Assembly: GCA_028873575.1 (NCBI GenBank)
Contig: JAGWHY010000001.1
Coordinates: 124,001-188,000 of the forward strand
Length of the DNA: 64,000 nt
Direction of reading: 5' to 3'
From: Acidobacteriota bacterium
GTDB lineage: Bacteria; Actinomycetota; Acidimicrobiia; Acidimicrobiales; RAAP-2
The notes below the pieces were generated by a model. The model was not told the origin of the DNA. It saw only the letters and a list, made by a program, of their open reading frames with translations, and did not search any database. The translations under genes were made by a program, and so were the position numbers. The first letter of the stretch is position 1, and the number at the start of each line of letters is the position of its first letter. This document shows positions 50,767 through 60,247 of this stretch, one piece after another.

Positions 50767-51774
50767 TCAGACTACAACGCGGTCGAGCGCGACGCCGTCG
50801 ACGTCGTTCCAGCCCACCGCGACGCGCGTTCCCGCGTCGAAGGTGGCGTAGCGGCCCGCCTCGGCGTTCGCGCGCACCACGATGACCTCTTCGCCCGCGT
50901 CCAAATCAATCACGAATCGGGTATTCATGCCTAAGTAAACGACGTCGCGCAACGTGCCAACCTCGCGGTGGTGCGTGGCGGGTGGCGCTCCCTCGAGATC
51001 GAGGTGCAGACGCTCAGGTCGTAAGGACCAGGTCGTACCCTTGCGCGTCAAAATATTTGACGTGCCAATGAATCGGGCGACAAAGGGCGAGGCCGGGTTC
51101 TCGTAGACCTCACGCGGCGTACCGAGCTGCTCGATCACGCCGTCGTTCATAATCGCGATGCGGTCACTCATGGCCATGGCCTCTTCTTGATCGTGCGTGA
51201 CGTAAATAAAGGTGATACCGACGCGTCGTTGAATCGCCTTCAGCTCGACTTGCATCTCCTGGCGAAGTTTGAGATCGAGAGCGCCGAGTGGCTCGTCGAG
51301 CAACAGCACCGCGGGTTCGTTCACGATCGCGCGCGCGAGCGCGACGCGTTGTCGCTGCCCGCCGGAGAGCTGCCCGGGTCGGCGTTCGCCCAGGTGCGCG
51401 AGACGCACCATCTCTAACGCGGTCCGCGCGCGTTCGCGGCGCTGGGCGCGCGGCACGCGACGCACGCGTAGCCCGTACTCGACGTTAGCCGCCACGCTCA
51501 AGTGGGGGAAAAGGGCGTAGTCCTGAAAGACGGTGTTCACCGGTCGGACGTTGGCGGGTTGATGCGTGACGTCACGGCCCTGAAGTTCAATGACGCCCGC
51601 GTCGGGACGTTCGAAGCCCGCGATCATCCGCAGCAAGGTGGTCTTGCCCGAGCCCGACGGGCCCAGCATCGTGAAAAACTCGCCCGTCTCGATGGAGAGA
51701 GAGACGCCGTTCACGACGACGTTTCCCGAAAAATGTTTGACTATTTCGCGAATGGCCACGGCCACGTCAGCCAC
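50767..51774 (-). CDS. potA: Polyamine-type ABC transporter ATPase (PotA-like)
   Basis: ATPase of the importer. Walker A GPSGSGKT at 38-45, Q-loop region [15 protein letters not shown], signature [16 protein letters not shown], Walker [13 protein letters not shown], and switch His in [17 protein letters not shown]. The C-terminal TOBE-type regulatory domain ([25 protein letters not shown]) completes 335 residues. GTG start with GGGAGG upstream, and TAAAGT farther upstream as a -10 candidate. First gene of the reverse potA-D-B-C unit. Confidence 0.93.
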   Translation of the reverse strand: MADVAVAIREIVKHFSGNVVVNGVSLSIETGEFFTMLGPSGSGKTTLLRMIAGFERPDAGVIELQGRDVTHQPANVRPVNTVFQDYALFPHLSVAANVEYGLRVRRVPRAQRRERARTALEMVRLAHLGERRPGQLSGGQRQRVALARAIVNEPAVLLLDEPLGALDLKLRQEMQVELKAIQRRVGITFIYVTHDQEEAMAMSDRIAIMNDGVIEQLGTPREVYENPASPFVARFIGTSNILTRKGTTWSLRPERLHLDLEGAPPATHHREVGTLRDVVYLGMNTRFVIDLDAGEEVIVVRANAEAGRYATFDAGTRVAVGWNDVDGVALDRVVV

Positions 51775-51831
51775 GTCAACCTCCCAGGTCGCCCAACTTT
51801 AGGCCAGCAACGAGGTGGGCTGACGCCAACG

Positions 51832-51883
51832 CGTCGAACGACAACTCGGCCCCGCACGTACAGGACCGAGTTGTCGTTCGACG
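51832..51883 (-). terminator. 18-bp hairpin after the secreted-protein gene
   Basis: Arms 51832-51849 and 51866-51883 are perfectly complementary with a 16-base loop. It starts 7 bases after the stop codon of the upstream gene and lies before the potA promoter. There is no T-run; it probably acts as a hairpin-only terminator or 3'-end protector. Confidence 0.7.
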
Positions 51884-51890
51884 TCGGTCG

Positions 51891-53507
51891 TTATCGAATG
51901 GCGACCTTCACGCTCGAGGTCTTGCCGCCGGCGAAGTGAAAGACCAGGACGGCGGAGCCCTTCTTCGCGCTGGCCGACAACGTGATTTTGACGCTAATCG
52001 TGTTCGAGGTGGACTTGGTGATGGAGGCCCGCACGCCGCTCGGGGCGGTGACCTTGGGACGCGCGGTCAAGTGCGTGCCGTGGACCGTCACGACGACCGT
52101 CTTACCGGGCACGGCGAACCCGGTGACCGACGTCGTCTTCGGCGCGGCGGTGACGACCGGCGAGGCGCTGACGGTGAGTGAGTAGGAGAACGTGCCGGTC
52201 GCGCCACTGGCGTCGGACGTCGTGCCGCTCGCCGTGTAGGTCCCGGCGCTCAACGCACCTTTGGTGGTCACGGCACCGGTCGACGAGACGACGAGATTAG
52301 GCGCGCCCGCGCTCTGGGTAAAGGTCACCGCGTCGGTGGCGCCGGTGGCGCCACTGGTGACCAGTTGCGCGCTGAACGTGGCGCTCTTCGCCGCGGTGAC
52401 GGTGCCCGCGACGGGCAGGTTCTGGGTGACCAGGTTGGGCGCGACCGTGAAGTTAAAGGAGGCGTCAATCCACGATTCGCCAGACGGCAACGCGCCGCAG
52501 TTGGTGGCGGACTGCGCGTCGTTGCTTGAGTTCGGCGTCGTGTTGATCTCACAGAGGTAGACGGTGTACGAACCAGGCGTCGCGGTGGCCGGCACCGCGA
52601 GGGTGCCGCTCAGTACGGGGCCGTAGAGGGTCTTGCCGTCGTAACAGACGTTGGAGATTGACACGCTGGTCGCCGCTTCGCTGATCGGCGTCGTCGAGTT
52701 GGCCGCGAACCAGTTGGCCTTGAGGTAGGACGTCGGGGTCGAGCCGTAGCCGCCACCGGCGCCGCAGGTGCCCGGGGCAACGCCGCCGCTCACGCCGGCG
52801 AGGGCGGCCTGGACGAAGGCGAGGGAGTTACCCCACCAGTGGCTGCTCGCGCCCGCGGCGTCGGACACGTTCACCAGACTGCCAGCGGACCCCGAGGTCT
52901 GCAGCGCCGCAATTGTCGGCGCGGCCGGCGCGCTCTGTGACGCGTAGGTCATCAGATACTCCGCGCCAGTGATGGGCGCCTGCTGGGCCGTCGCGACCGC
53001 GATGGCGCAACCAAAGACGCCGTCGTTAATCTGCGCCGTGCTCGGCGCGCACGTCGCGTTGGGGTCGGTGGCCGAGAACGTCGCCGGCACGGCGAAGGTC
53101 GTCACGGTGCACTGGCCGGCGGTGGCGCTCGGACATCCGGTATCGGTGGCGCTCGCGGTGAAGGTCGTGACGCCGGGAATGTCCACCTCGCTGACGTTCA
53201 AGACGCCACTCGTCCCGGCCGTCGCGAGCAGTGACGCCTCGACGGCGATGGACGCCTGCGAGGAGGCGTTGCAATCGATTTTGATGGTGGTCGCGCCGGC
53301 GGTGACGCCGACAATGATCGGTGACGTTGAGGTGGGCACGACCTCACCCGAGCCCGAGGCAATCGTGACGTTGCACGGTGCCGTCGAGGCGGTACGTGGC
53401 GCGAGCGTGGTGGCGGAGGCGACGGACGGCATGACGGCGAGACCGAGCATCAGGGCCATCGTGGCGAGAGTGGCGCGCGCGCGAACGTGGAGGGACTGTC
53501 GATTCAT
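51891..53507 (-). CDS. Secreted Ser/Thr/Ala-rich protein with Ig-like repeats
   Basis: Not recognised as a named family. Signal peptide to about residue 33 (ARATLATMALMLGLAVMPSVASA). The 538 residues are low in charge and rich in Ser, Thr, Ala and Val, with beta-strand patterns. Two Ig-like segments near the C-terminus (FTVAPNLVTQNLPVAGTVTAA and TSVTGFAVPGKTVVVTVHGTHL, the latter IPT/TIG-like) are visible. Several Cys pairs (GTCGAGG, CEINTTPNSS, NCGALPSG) suggest disulfides. ATG 53507 has AAAGGAG at 6 bases, better than an ATG 12 codons upstream. Cell-surface or extracellular; role unknown. Confidence 0.72.
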   Translation of the reverse strand: MNRQSLHVRARATLATMALMLGLAVMPSVASATTLAPRTASTAPCNVTIASGSGEVVPTSTSPIIVGVTAGATTIKIDCNASSQASIAVEASLLATAGTSGVLNVSEVDIPGVTTFTASATDTGCPSATAGQCTVTTFAVPATFSATDPNATCAPSTAQINDGVFGCAIAVATAQQAPITGAEYLMTYASQSAPAAPTIAALQTSGSAGSLVNVSDAAGASSHWWGNSLAFVQAALAGVSGGVAPGTCGAGGGYGSTPTSYLKANWFAANSTTPISEAATSVSISNVCYDGKTLYGPVLSGTLAVPATATPGSYTVYLCEINTTPNSSNDAQSATNCGALPSGESWIDASFNFTVAPNLVTQNLPVAGTVTAAKSATFSAQLVTSGATGATDAVTFTQSAGAPNLVVSSTGAVTTKGALSAGTYTASGTTSDASGATGTFSYSLTVSASPVVTAAPKTTSVTGFAVPGKTVVVTVHGTHLTARPKVTAPSGVRASITKSTSNTISVKITLSASAKKGSAVLVFHFAGGKTSSVKVAIR

Positions 53508-53536
53508 CGGTGACTCCTTTAGATGGGTGGCGCCAG

Positions 53537-53550
53537 GTATCACGAGATAC
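53537..53550. repeat. Small inverted repeat GTATC-acga-GATAC
   Basis: Perfect 5-bp arms lie about 30 bases before the start of the secreted-protein gene, near its expected transcription start. A TAGCAT hexamer on the minus strand lies just upstream. Could be an operator. Confidence 0.35.
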
Positions 53551-53648
53551 GCCGCCGGTTCGATGCTATTGCGTGGAGTGGCGCGGCTGTTAGTCGGAGT
53601 TCAGTGCGCGTGAGTCGGTTGAGGTGGCGCCTCGCGGCGCTCGACGAT

Positions 53649-56021
53649 TTACTCTGCGTCGGTGTTGGGCGAGGCGACGATCTCGTAGAGAGGGTTCAAC
53701 ATCACGGCTTCTTGATTGCGCGCGATGATGGTGCCTTTGGCGAGGAGACGCGTGCCGCGGTCGATTCCCGGTACGCGAGACCGACCCTGGAAGACCAACG
53801 TGATTGAGCCCGTGTCGTCGGCGATGACGCAACGGAACTCCTTACTCGTACTGGAGTCGGTAATGGAGAGCGAGCGCACGCGCCCGGCAATCTCCGCCTG
53901 TTGGCGTCCGACCAACCCACCAATCGGTACCGCGGAAGACGAACGTTCCGCGAGGAGCAGGTCGGCTTCGAGGTGGGCGTTTTCGCGCACGGCGCCACGG
54001 TGGATTTCGTCGTTGTCGCGAGGACGGGCGAGTTCTTCTTCGGTCAGCTTGTGGCGCACGGTCTGGAAGGGGACGATCGTCGCGGACGTGCGCGGCACGT
54101 GGGTGATGGCGCTCGCGATCGCGTCGGCCGTGCGGTCGTGGAGTAGTCGCTGGAGCCGGGAGCTGAAACTTCGCCGCGGTAAGACGACCATGCAAAAAAC
54201 GTCTCGATCGCGCACGACGTCGGCGACGATTTCCAACGCCGCGCGGTCGATGCGGCGGTCGTCGCAGGTCGCGATTTCGAGGGACACGCCCGCGGAGACG
54301 GAACCGCTGGCGCCCCAGCGCTTTTCTAGTTCTTTCGTGACGAGCGGGTCGATGTCGAAGTGAATCGCGCGAATGGACGTGGTGTTAAGCGACTTGCAGT
54401 ACAGCAGCGCGCGTTCGGCGGCGATGTCGTAGGTGTCGACGAAGACGAGAACCCGATTGACCCGCGTCGTGGGGGTGCTCGAGTTGTTCGTCGCTGTCAG
54501 CAACTTTTCCTCGGCTCGGTACTGGCGATTGAAGCGAATGAGTGCCCAGTACATCAAGGGGCCCACGACGGCGATGATCCAGGCACCTTGGGTGAACTTG
54601 GCGACTAGAAAGATGACGACGACCGTCGCGGTCACGATGGCTGAGAGCGCGTTAATCGTGACGCCGAGTTGCCAGCGTCCTTGTCGCTCGCGCAGGTGCC
54701 GCGCGACCATACCGGCCCCGGCCAGCGTGAAGCCGGTGAAAACGCCAATGGCGTAAAGCGCGACGAGGGCGTTCAGTCGGGCGTTGAACGCCACGATGAG
54801 CGCGAGCGACACGGCGCCGAGTAACAAGATGCCGTTGGAGAAGGCGAGTCGGTGGCCGCGCTTGGTGAGTTGGCGAGGAAGGTACTTATCGGTCGCGACG
54901 TAGTGGGCGAGGAAGGGAAAGCCGTTAAAGGAGGTGTTGCCGCCGGTGTACAAAATGAGCAGCGTCGCGAACTGGACGAGATAGAAGATCACGTGCCCGA
55001 CACCGTGGGGCCCAAAGACCGCGCGTACCTCTTGACTGACGACGGTCGGCGAGCCAATTTGATAGGGAATGGCGTGGGTCCACGCCGCGAGGAGCGTCAC
55101 GCCGAGTAGGAGGAACGAAAGGATGCTTGACATCACGACGAGCACGCGCCGGGCGTGCTTGGACTCGGGTCGACGAAAACTCGCCACCCCGTTCGAAATA
55201 GCCTCCAAACCCGTCAGTGACGAGCCACCGTTGGCGTAGGCGCGCAGCAGGGTTAAGAAGGCGAGTCCCATGAGCGGGCCCGAACCCGGGTGCCCGAGGC
55301 GCCCTTCGACCAACAGATTGTGCGCGGGCACCGGCAGGACGGGAAGCGATCCGGTGATTTTTTTCGCTAAGCCCACGATGATCGTGAGTGACAGCATGAC
55401 GACGTAGAAATACATCGGAAAGGCGAAGTACGAACCGGCTTCACGAAGGCCCCGCAGATTGCCAAAGATGAGCAAGAGGACGACACCGACCGTAATCGCC
55501 AGGGTCAGAGACTGCAGTCGCGGAAAAGCGGACGTGAGCGCCGCGGTGCCCGCCGAGCTTTGGACCGCCACGGTTACCGTGTAGTCAATCAGCAACGCCA
55601 CCGCGGCGATTTGAGCGATTCGGGGGCCGAAATTATCGCGCGCCACGACGTACGAACCACCCGCCGTCGTGTAGTACTTAATTACGTCGAAGTACGAGAC
55701 CGTGACGAGGAACAAAATTCCCAAGATCACGAACATGATGGGGACGACCAACGAGAAGGCCGCCAGACCGATGTAGGGCGTCATCTGGGTCAGAATCTCT
55801 TCGGTACCGTACGCCGACGACGAGATGCAGTCGGGCGCGAGCACGCCCAACGCGATGGGTTGACTTAGGCGTTCGCCACTCAGTTGCTCCGAAACGAGCG
55901 GGCGACCGAGGAAGATGCGCTTGAGTCGGTAGCCCCAGCTCTCAGGGTAGAACTCGGCAATATTGGCGTGCGAGGTCAGAACGACGGGGTTCGTAAATTC
56001 CGGTTGAGGGTTCGGATCCAT
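53649..56021 (-). CDS. KimA-like APC-superfamily transporter with C-terminal OB-type domain
   Basis: Residues about 60-500 hold 12 membrane helices of the APC fold. The block VLAPDCISSSAYGTEEIL is the hallmark of the KimA (YdaO) potassium-transporter branch rather than amino-acid permeases. Then comes a cytoplasmic Rossmann-like part (RVLVFVDTYDIAAERALLYC, VFCMVVLPRRSF). The end is an OB-fold-like domain (AEIAGRVRSLSITDSST, VIADDTGSITLVFQGRSR, LLAKGTIIARNQEAVMLNP). Length is 790 residues, longer than KimA because of the OB part. Potassium uptake is inferred from the branch. Leaderless-type start. Confidence 0.75.
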   Translation of the reverse strand: MDPNPQPEFTNPVVLTSHANIAEFYPESWGYRLKRIFLGRPLVSEQLSGERLSQPIALGVLAPDCISSSAYGTEEILTQMTPYIGLAAFSLVVPIMFVILGILFLVTVSYFDVIKYYTTAGGSYVVARDNFGPRIAQIAAVALLIDYTVTVAVQSSAGTAALTSAFPRLQSLTLAITVGVVLLLIFGNLRGLREAGSYFAFPMYFYVVMLSLTIIVGLAKKITGSLPVLPVPAHNLLVEGRLGHPGSGPLMGLAFLTLLRAYANGGSSLTGLEAISNGVASFRRPESKHARRVLVVMSSILSFLLLGVTLLAAWTHAIPYQIGSPTVVSQEVRAVFGPHGVGHVIFYLVQFATLLILYTGGNTSFNGFPFLAHYVATDKYLPRQLTKRGHRLAFSNGILLLGAVSLALIVAFNARLNALVALYAIGVFTGFTLAGAGMVARHLRERQGRWQLGVTINALSAIVTATVVVIFLVAKFTQGAWIIAVVGPLMYWALIRFNRQYRAEEKLLTATNNSSTPTTRVNRVLVFVDTYDIAAERALLYCKSLNTTSIRAIHFDIDPLVTKELEKRWGASGSVSAGVSLEIATCDDRRIDRAALEIVADVVRDRDVFCMVVLPRRSFSSRLQRLLHDRTADAIASAITHVPRTSATIVPFQTVRHKLTEEELARPRDNDEIHRGAVRENAHLEADLLLAERSSSAVPIGGLVGRQQAEIAGRVRSLSITDSSTSKEFRCVIADDTGSITLVFQGRSRVPGIDRGTRLLAKGTIIARNQEAVMLNPLYEIVASPNTDAE

Positions 56022-56027
56022 AGACGC

Positions 56028-56033
56028 AACTTA
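56028..56033 (-). promoter_or_regulatory. -10 box of the leaderless KimA-like gene
   Basis: On the minus strand TAAGTT is followed by 6 bases and then ATG 56021. No c-di-AMP riboswitch is recognisable in the 265-base gap up to the tRNA, which has no other gene on either strand. Confidence 0.5.
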
Positions 56034-56264
56034 CGAACTTATCCCTTGGTGGCGTGGGCCCCGAGGGATGACGAGCCTGGCAGGTAGGTCAAACGCGACT
56101 TTAAGCCTCCCCACCATCACTTTGGTGGAACATCGATTCCTCGGACGATTTCATGAACGTGTCAATTCCTTCTGAGAAAAACGCGACGTGAGTGTGACGA
56201 GAGCACCGTCAAAGTTGCGACGACGTCGGTGGAGCAGTCGCCCTCGCCTAGACGTCCTCGTGTC

Positions 56265-56273
56265 TGATAGAAT
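56265..56273 (+). promoter_or_regulatory. Extended -10 promoter of the tRNA gene
   Basis: TGA followed by TAGAAT (56268-56273), an extended -10 element, predicts a start of transcription about 7 bases before the tRNA. No -35 is needed for this class. Confidence 0.5.
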
Positions 56274-56286
56274 TTTCCCTACCCAA

Positions 56287-56363
<77 letters not shown>

Positions 56364-56367
56364 AATT

Positions 56368-56396
56368 CGAAGGCCCAGGTCCAGCCTGGGCCTTCG
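56368..56396 (+). terminator. Hairpin terminator after the tRNA
   Basis: A perfect 12-bp stem (CGAAGGCCCAGG / CCTGGGCCTTCG) with a 5-base loop lies 4 bases after the CCA end. No T-run. Confidence 0.7.
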
Positions 56397-56583
56397 TGCT
56401 GTCCGGGATGGTTTCGTCACGCAACCAACGCACTGACGTCCTCGACGTACGTAAGCCTCCTGTACGACCGCGGGCGCGCGTTTGCCGGAGATGGATTTAC
56501 TGGGCACCCGGGTCTGCGTTGGGATACGAGGAAACGCCCCTGGTGAGTAGTTCATTTATGACTTTCAAACGGCATACTCTTGG

Positions 56584-56589
56584 TAGTAT
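56584..56589 (+). promoter_or_regulatory. -10 box of the toxin-antitoxin pair
   Basis: TAGTAT, 6 bases, then ATG 56596 (leaderless type). The surrounding sequence is notably AT-rich, unlike the neighbouring genes. Confidence 0.5.
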
Positions 56590-56595
56590 CAAAGT

Positions 56596-56811
56596 ATGAA
56601 AATCAGCATGAGTTTGCCGGAAGAGGACGTTGCGTTCCTCGACGCGTACGCAACTGAAAAGGGTCTTGCTTCTCGCTCGGCTGCACTACATAAGGCTGTC
56701 CGACTTCTCAGAGCCACGGGCCTCGGGGCCGCCTACGAAAGTGCCTGGGCCGAGTGGTCAAATGAGGATCAACAACTTTGGGAGCCCACCGCCTCGGATG
56801 GTTTGCGCTAG
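56596..56811 (+). CDS. Ribbon-helix-helix antitoxin (MazE-type partner)
   Basis: A 71-residue protein. The N-terminus MKISMSLPEEDVAFLDAYATE forms the DNA-binding strand and first helix of a ribbon-helix-helix fold, then SRSAALHKAVRLLR. The acidic, Trp-rich C-terminus (SAWAEWSNEDQQLWEPT) should wrap the toxin. It shares a base with the toxin start (TAGTG), so both are made from one transcript and the antitoxin probably represses it. Confidence 0.88.
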   Translation: MKISMSLPEEDVAFLDAYATEKGLASRSAALHKAVRLLRATGLGAAYESAWAEWSNEDQQLWEPTASDGLR

Positions 56812-57158
56812 TGCGCAGAGGCGAAATCCACGCCGTCAACCTAGAACCTGCGAAGAGCGGAGAGGCGAACAAGCGTCGGCCCGCCGTCATTGTTAGTAAT
56901 GACGGAGCGAATGTTGCCGCCGAACGATCTGGCCAGGGGGTCATCACCGTCGTGCCGGTGACCTCGAACATCTCACGCGTCTACCCATTTCAAGTGCTGC
57001 TTCCTGCAAACTTGACCGGACTGGAGCATGACTCCAAGGCCCAGGCGGAGCAAGTCCGGTCGATTTCCGTGGAGCGACTTGGGCGCGCGATTGGAGAAGT
57101 CCCGCAAAATTTGATGGCCGAACTCGATGAGGCTCTTCGGCTTCACCTCGCACTGTGA
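56811..57158 (+). CDS. mazF: MazF/PemK-family endoribonuclease toxin
   Basis: Sequence-specific mRNA (or tRNA/rRNA) interferase. It starts MRRGEIHAVNLEPAKSGEANK and goes on RRPAVIVSNDGAN, VITVVPVTSNISRVYPFQVLL and SKAQAEQVRSISVERLGR, closely following mycobacterial MazF. The catalytic Arg and Thr candidates lie in RRPAV and PVTSN. Length is 115 residues from the GTG overlapping the antitoxin stop; a longer reading from 56778 would lie inside the antitoxin. Intact. Confidence 0.92.
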   Translation: MRRGEIHAVNLEPAKSGEANKRRPAVIVSNDGANVAAERSGQGVITVVPVTSNISRVYPFQVLLPANLTGLEHDSKAQAEQVRSISVERLGRAIGEVPQNLMAELDEALRLHLAL

Positions 57159-57359
57159 CGACTCAGGTCGCTTGAAACGAGGAGCGTCAATGTGCGTTCC
57201 GAGATTTCACTCAAATCCGGGCGCCGACGGCTAGCGCAAGCGGTGATTGCCGTTTTTCGTGACTCGCGCTAATGACGACGACGCGCGTGGATCGAGTGCG
57301 GTACCGTCGTTCGGGTAGGGAGAGCGAGCTCCCACCGTTACCGAAAGTGACCACGCCGC

Positions 57360-58745
57360 ATGAGCCTCTATCAAGTCGTCAATCCCGCCACCGGCGAGAC
57401 CGTGAAGGAGTACCCCACCGCCAGTGACGCGGCGATCGCCGACGCCCTGGCCCAGGTTGCCGAGGGCTACCAGTCGTGGCGCAGCTCACCGATGGCCGAG
57501 CGAACGAAAGTGTTACACCGGGTGGCCGACCTCTATCGCGACCGAGCCGACGAACTGGCGGCCATCATCACGCGCGAAATGGGTAAGACCACGGCCGAGG
57601 CGCTCGGCGAGATTGAGTTTGTCGTGGACATCTATCGCTACTACGCCGACCACGGTCCGGCGCTCTTGGCCGACGCGCCCCTCCCGTCCAACACCGGCGG
57701 TACCGCGTGGGTGCGCAAGTCCCCCGTTGGGGCGATTCTCGGCATCATGCCGTGGAACTATCCCTACTACCAGGTGGCGCGGTTCGCGGCCCCCAACGTC
57801 ATGATCGGCAATACCATCGTGCTGAAGCACGCCCCCCAGTGCCCCGAGTCGGCCCTGGCGATGGAGCAGCTCTTCCGCGACGCGGGTCTGCCCGCCAACG
57901 CTTACGTCAACGTCTTCGCCACGAATGAGCAGGTCGCTGACATGATCGCCGACCCCCGAATTTGCGGGGTCTCGGTGACCGGCAGCGAGCGTGCCGGATC
58001 GGCGGTCGCGGCACTCGCCGGTCAGCACCTTAAGAAGGTCGTGCTCGAGCTCGGCGGATCGGACCCGTTCATCGTGCTCGACACCGACGACCTCGACAAA
58101 GTGGTCAGCGAGGCGGTCGGCGCGCGAATGGAAAATGGCGGTCAGGCCTGCAACGCCGCCAAGCGCTTTATCGTCGCCGACACTTACTATGACGCGTTCG
58201 TGGATCGCTTCAGTGCGGCGATGGCGTCTTGCACCACCGGTGAACCGACGAGCCCTGACACCACGTACGGACCTCTCTCGTCTGAGCAGGCCGTGCGTAA
58301 TCTGCAGGCCCAGGTCGACGACGCGATCGCCAAGGGCGCGACCGTGCGGACCGGGGGACGCCGCCTCGAGGGACCGGGCGCGTTCTTCGAGCCGAGCGTG
58401 TTAACCGACGTCACGCCGGAGATGCGCGCCTTCCGCGAAGAGCTCTTCGGTCCGGTCGCGGTCGTGTACCGCGTGAAGAGCGTCGACGAAGCGGTGGCGC
58501 TCGCGAACGACACGCCTTACGGACTCGGCGCCAGCATCTACAGCACCGACGAGCAGGTCGCGCTCGAGGTGGCGAACCGGCTCGACACCGGCATGGTGTG
58601 GATTAACGCGCCCGAAGGCGGCGGGGCCGAACTCCCCTTTGGCGGAACGAAGCGCTCGGGCGTCGGGCGCGAACTCGGTCCTTACGGTATTGAGGAGTTC
58701 GTGAACAAAAAACTCATTCACGCGCCGAGCGCGAGCGAGGGTTAG
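57360..58745 (+). CDS. gabD: NAD(P)-dependent aldehyde dehydrogenase, succinate-semialdehyde type
   Basis: Oxidises an aldehyde to the acid, most like succinate-semialdehyde dehydrogenase (GabD1 branch). Asn133 in MPWNYPYYQV, Lys156 in IVLKHAPQCP, Glu230 in LELGGSDPF and catalytic Cys264 in GGQACNAAKR. Length is 461 residues, the short form. ATG start. The 200 bases before it, after mazF, hold no gene. An isochorismatase-like hydrolase follows. In polyamine breakdown this enzyme would receive succinate semialdehyde, which would fit the pot genes nearby, but that link is inference. Confidence 0.88.
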   Translation: MSLYQVVNPATGETVKEYPTASDAAIADALAQVAEGYQSWRSSPMAERTKVLHRVADLYRDRADELAAIITREMGKTTAEALGEIEFVVDIYRYYADHGPALLADAPLPSNTGGTAWVRKSPVGAILGIMPWNYPYYQVARFAAPNVMIGNTIVLKHAPQCPESALAMEQLFRDAGLPANAYVNVFATNEQVADMIADPRICGVSVTGSERAGSAVAALAGQHLKKVVLELGGSDPFIVLDTDDLDKVVSEAVGARMENGGQACNAAKRFIVADTYYDAFVDRFSAAMASCTTGEPTSPDTTYGPLSSEQAVRNLQAQVDDAIAKGATVRTGGRRLEGPGAFFEPSVLTDVTPEMRAFREELFGPVAVVYRVKSVDEAVALANDTPYGLGASIYSTDEQVALEVANRLDTGMVWINAPEGGGAELPFGGTKRSGVGRELGPYGIEEFVNKKLIHAPSASEG

Positions 58746-58964
58746 ACCGCTCGCTCGACGAGGTTCAGTGGTGCTCCGTCTCGCGGCCACTTTTGAAACA
58801 ACACCTCGCGGAACTGGTCGAAACTCCCGAGTGGTCACGACGTGGATGTTGAACGACCAGGCAACGTCGTGTTCGCGGGGGTACACTTCGCGACGAGGGC
58901 TCGGCACGCGGTACGTGCGTGTACGCGTACCAGAGTCTTGCGTTTTAGCGTCAGGAGAAGGCTC

Positions 58965-59546
58965 GTGACCATACTCGCGAATCGGCCCAACACCGCGTTG
59001 TTAGTCATTGACGTGCAAAAGGGAGTCGTCGCACAGGCGCACGCTCGCGACGAGGTCGTGGGCAACATCGCGCGCGTGGTCGATCGTGCCCGGGCGCACG
59101 AGGTGCCCGTACTTTGGGTACGCCATCACGACGGTGGACTGACGCTCGACAGCGACGACTGGCAGATCGTCGAGGAACTTGTCCCGGGGGCGACGGAACC
59201 AATCGTGGAAAAAAGTTACGGCGACGCCTTTGAAGACACGAATCTCAGCTCTCTCCTCGAAGAGCTGGCGGTAGGTCACTTGGTCGTCACCGGAGCCCAG
59301 ACGGACATGTGTATTCGCTCCACGCTGCACGGCGCGATTACGAGGGGCTACGACGCGTTGTTAGTCAGTGACGCGCACACGACGGAGGACCTTACGCAGT
59401 GGGGAGCCCCCGCGCCGAAAGACGTCATTGCGCACACCAATCTCTACTGGAGTGGGCACAACGCGCCGGGGAGAAAAGGTGGCACCGTATCCACGGCTGA
59501 ACTCGATTTCGGACGTGCGTTTGCTACGGAGTTACCCCCAAGTTAA
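58965..59546 (+). CDS. Isochorismatase-family cysteine hydrolase
   Basis: Cysteine hydrolase with the triad Asp16 (LLVIDVQKG), Lys82 (VEKSYGDAF) and Cys115 (VTGAQTDMCIRSTLHGA). Length is 193 residues. GTG 58965 is preceded by AGGAGAAGG. An upstream in-frame ATG at 58842 has no such site and adds an unlikely Arg-rich leader. Substrate unknown: amidase (nicotinamidase-like or carbamoyl hydrolase) activity is as likely as isochorismate. The 219 bases before it hold no recognisable gene. Confidence 0.84.
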   Translation: MTILANRPNTALLVIDVQKGVVAQAHARDEVVGNIARVVDRARAHEVPVLWVRHHDGGLTLDSDDWQIVEELVPGATEPIVEKSYGDAFEDTNLSSLLEELAVGHLVVTGAQTDMCIRSTLHGAITRGYDALLVSDAHTTEDLTQWGAPAPKDVIAHTNLYWSGHNAPGRKGGTVSTAELDFGRAFATELPPS

Positions 59547-59692
59547 CGAAGCGACGCCCCGGACCCCGACGCAGTGGGTTACCAGTTGCGCTACGTGTGG
59601 TACTCCTAGACGAGCGCTTGGTTCGCGTGGCCTACTCTCGGCACCCCTTGGCGACGTCGCGTCAGTCGACGAACGCACGGCGCGTGCTGCCG

Positions 59693-60247
59693 CTATCGGT
59701 GACGTCGCTGCCAGTGAATGAAGGGAAGCGCGCCGACGACGACAAGGAAGATTGTCTGAACCACGATCGTCCACACGGAACCGAAGGCGTTTTCGACCAC
59801 CGCGCTGAAATGTTGATCGGCGACGGTCGCGAGGCTGACGTAGAGCGAGTAACTAATGACGCGCCCGAGCGTGAAGGCCAACGTCAAGGGGACGAGGGGC
59901 ATGTCGAGCATCCCCGCGGCGAGGAAGAGTTGCGCCGAGGGTAGCGGGGACACGACGAAAACGCCGAAGAGCGCGAGGGCGCTGACGCGCCGGCGCTCCA
60001 ACGCGCGACGCGCGTCCGCCAAGTTGTCGCGCAGTCGGGTGGGCAGGCGCTGGCGCAGACGTCGAGCACCAACGGCGAGGAGGTAGCGACCTATTGCGGC
60101 GCTCGTAACCCCGAGCGTCACGAGCGCGACCGGGTTGAGGTGCCAACGAATACGAGCGAATACCAAAATTGCCCACGTCGGTGGTCCAAAGGCCGGCAAG
60201 AGATTCACGCCAAACACCGTCAGCGTTACGAGAAGGTATTTCACCAT
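59693..60247 (-). CDS. VTT/DedA-like membrane protein
   Basis: Four to five hydrophobic helices in 184 residues. The VTT (TVP38/DedA) core is visible as VFVVSPLPSAQLFLAAGMLDMPLVPLTLAF with a re-entrant Pro-rich loop (LLPAFGPPTWAIL). Members help flip phospholipids or support membrane homeostasis. ATG start, no clear ribosome-binding site. The 146 bases before the gene's 3' end (59547-59692) hold nothing recognisable. Confidence 0.75.
   Translation of the reverse strand: MVKYLLVTLTVFGVNLLPAFGPPTWAILVFARIRWHLNPVALVTLGVTSAAIGRYLLAVGARRLRQRLPTRLRDNLADARRALERRRVSALALFGVFVVSPLPSAQLFLAAGMLDMPLVPLTLAFTLGRVISYSLYVSLATVADQHFSAVVENAFGSVWTIVVQTIFLVVVGALPFIHWQRRHR

Noticed and set aside
56022..56286. A c-di-AMP (ydaO-type) riboswitch before the KimA-like gene
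   Set aside because: The conserved riboswitch elements were not found and the gene appears leaderless, leaving no room for a 5' RNA element.
57159..57359. An attachment-site copy of the tRNA 3' end after the toxin gene
   Set aside because: The only similarity is about 7 bases (TCAAATC), which is chance level.
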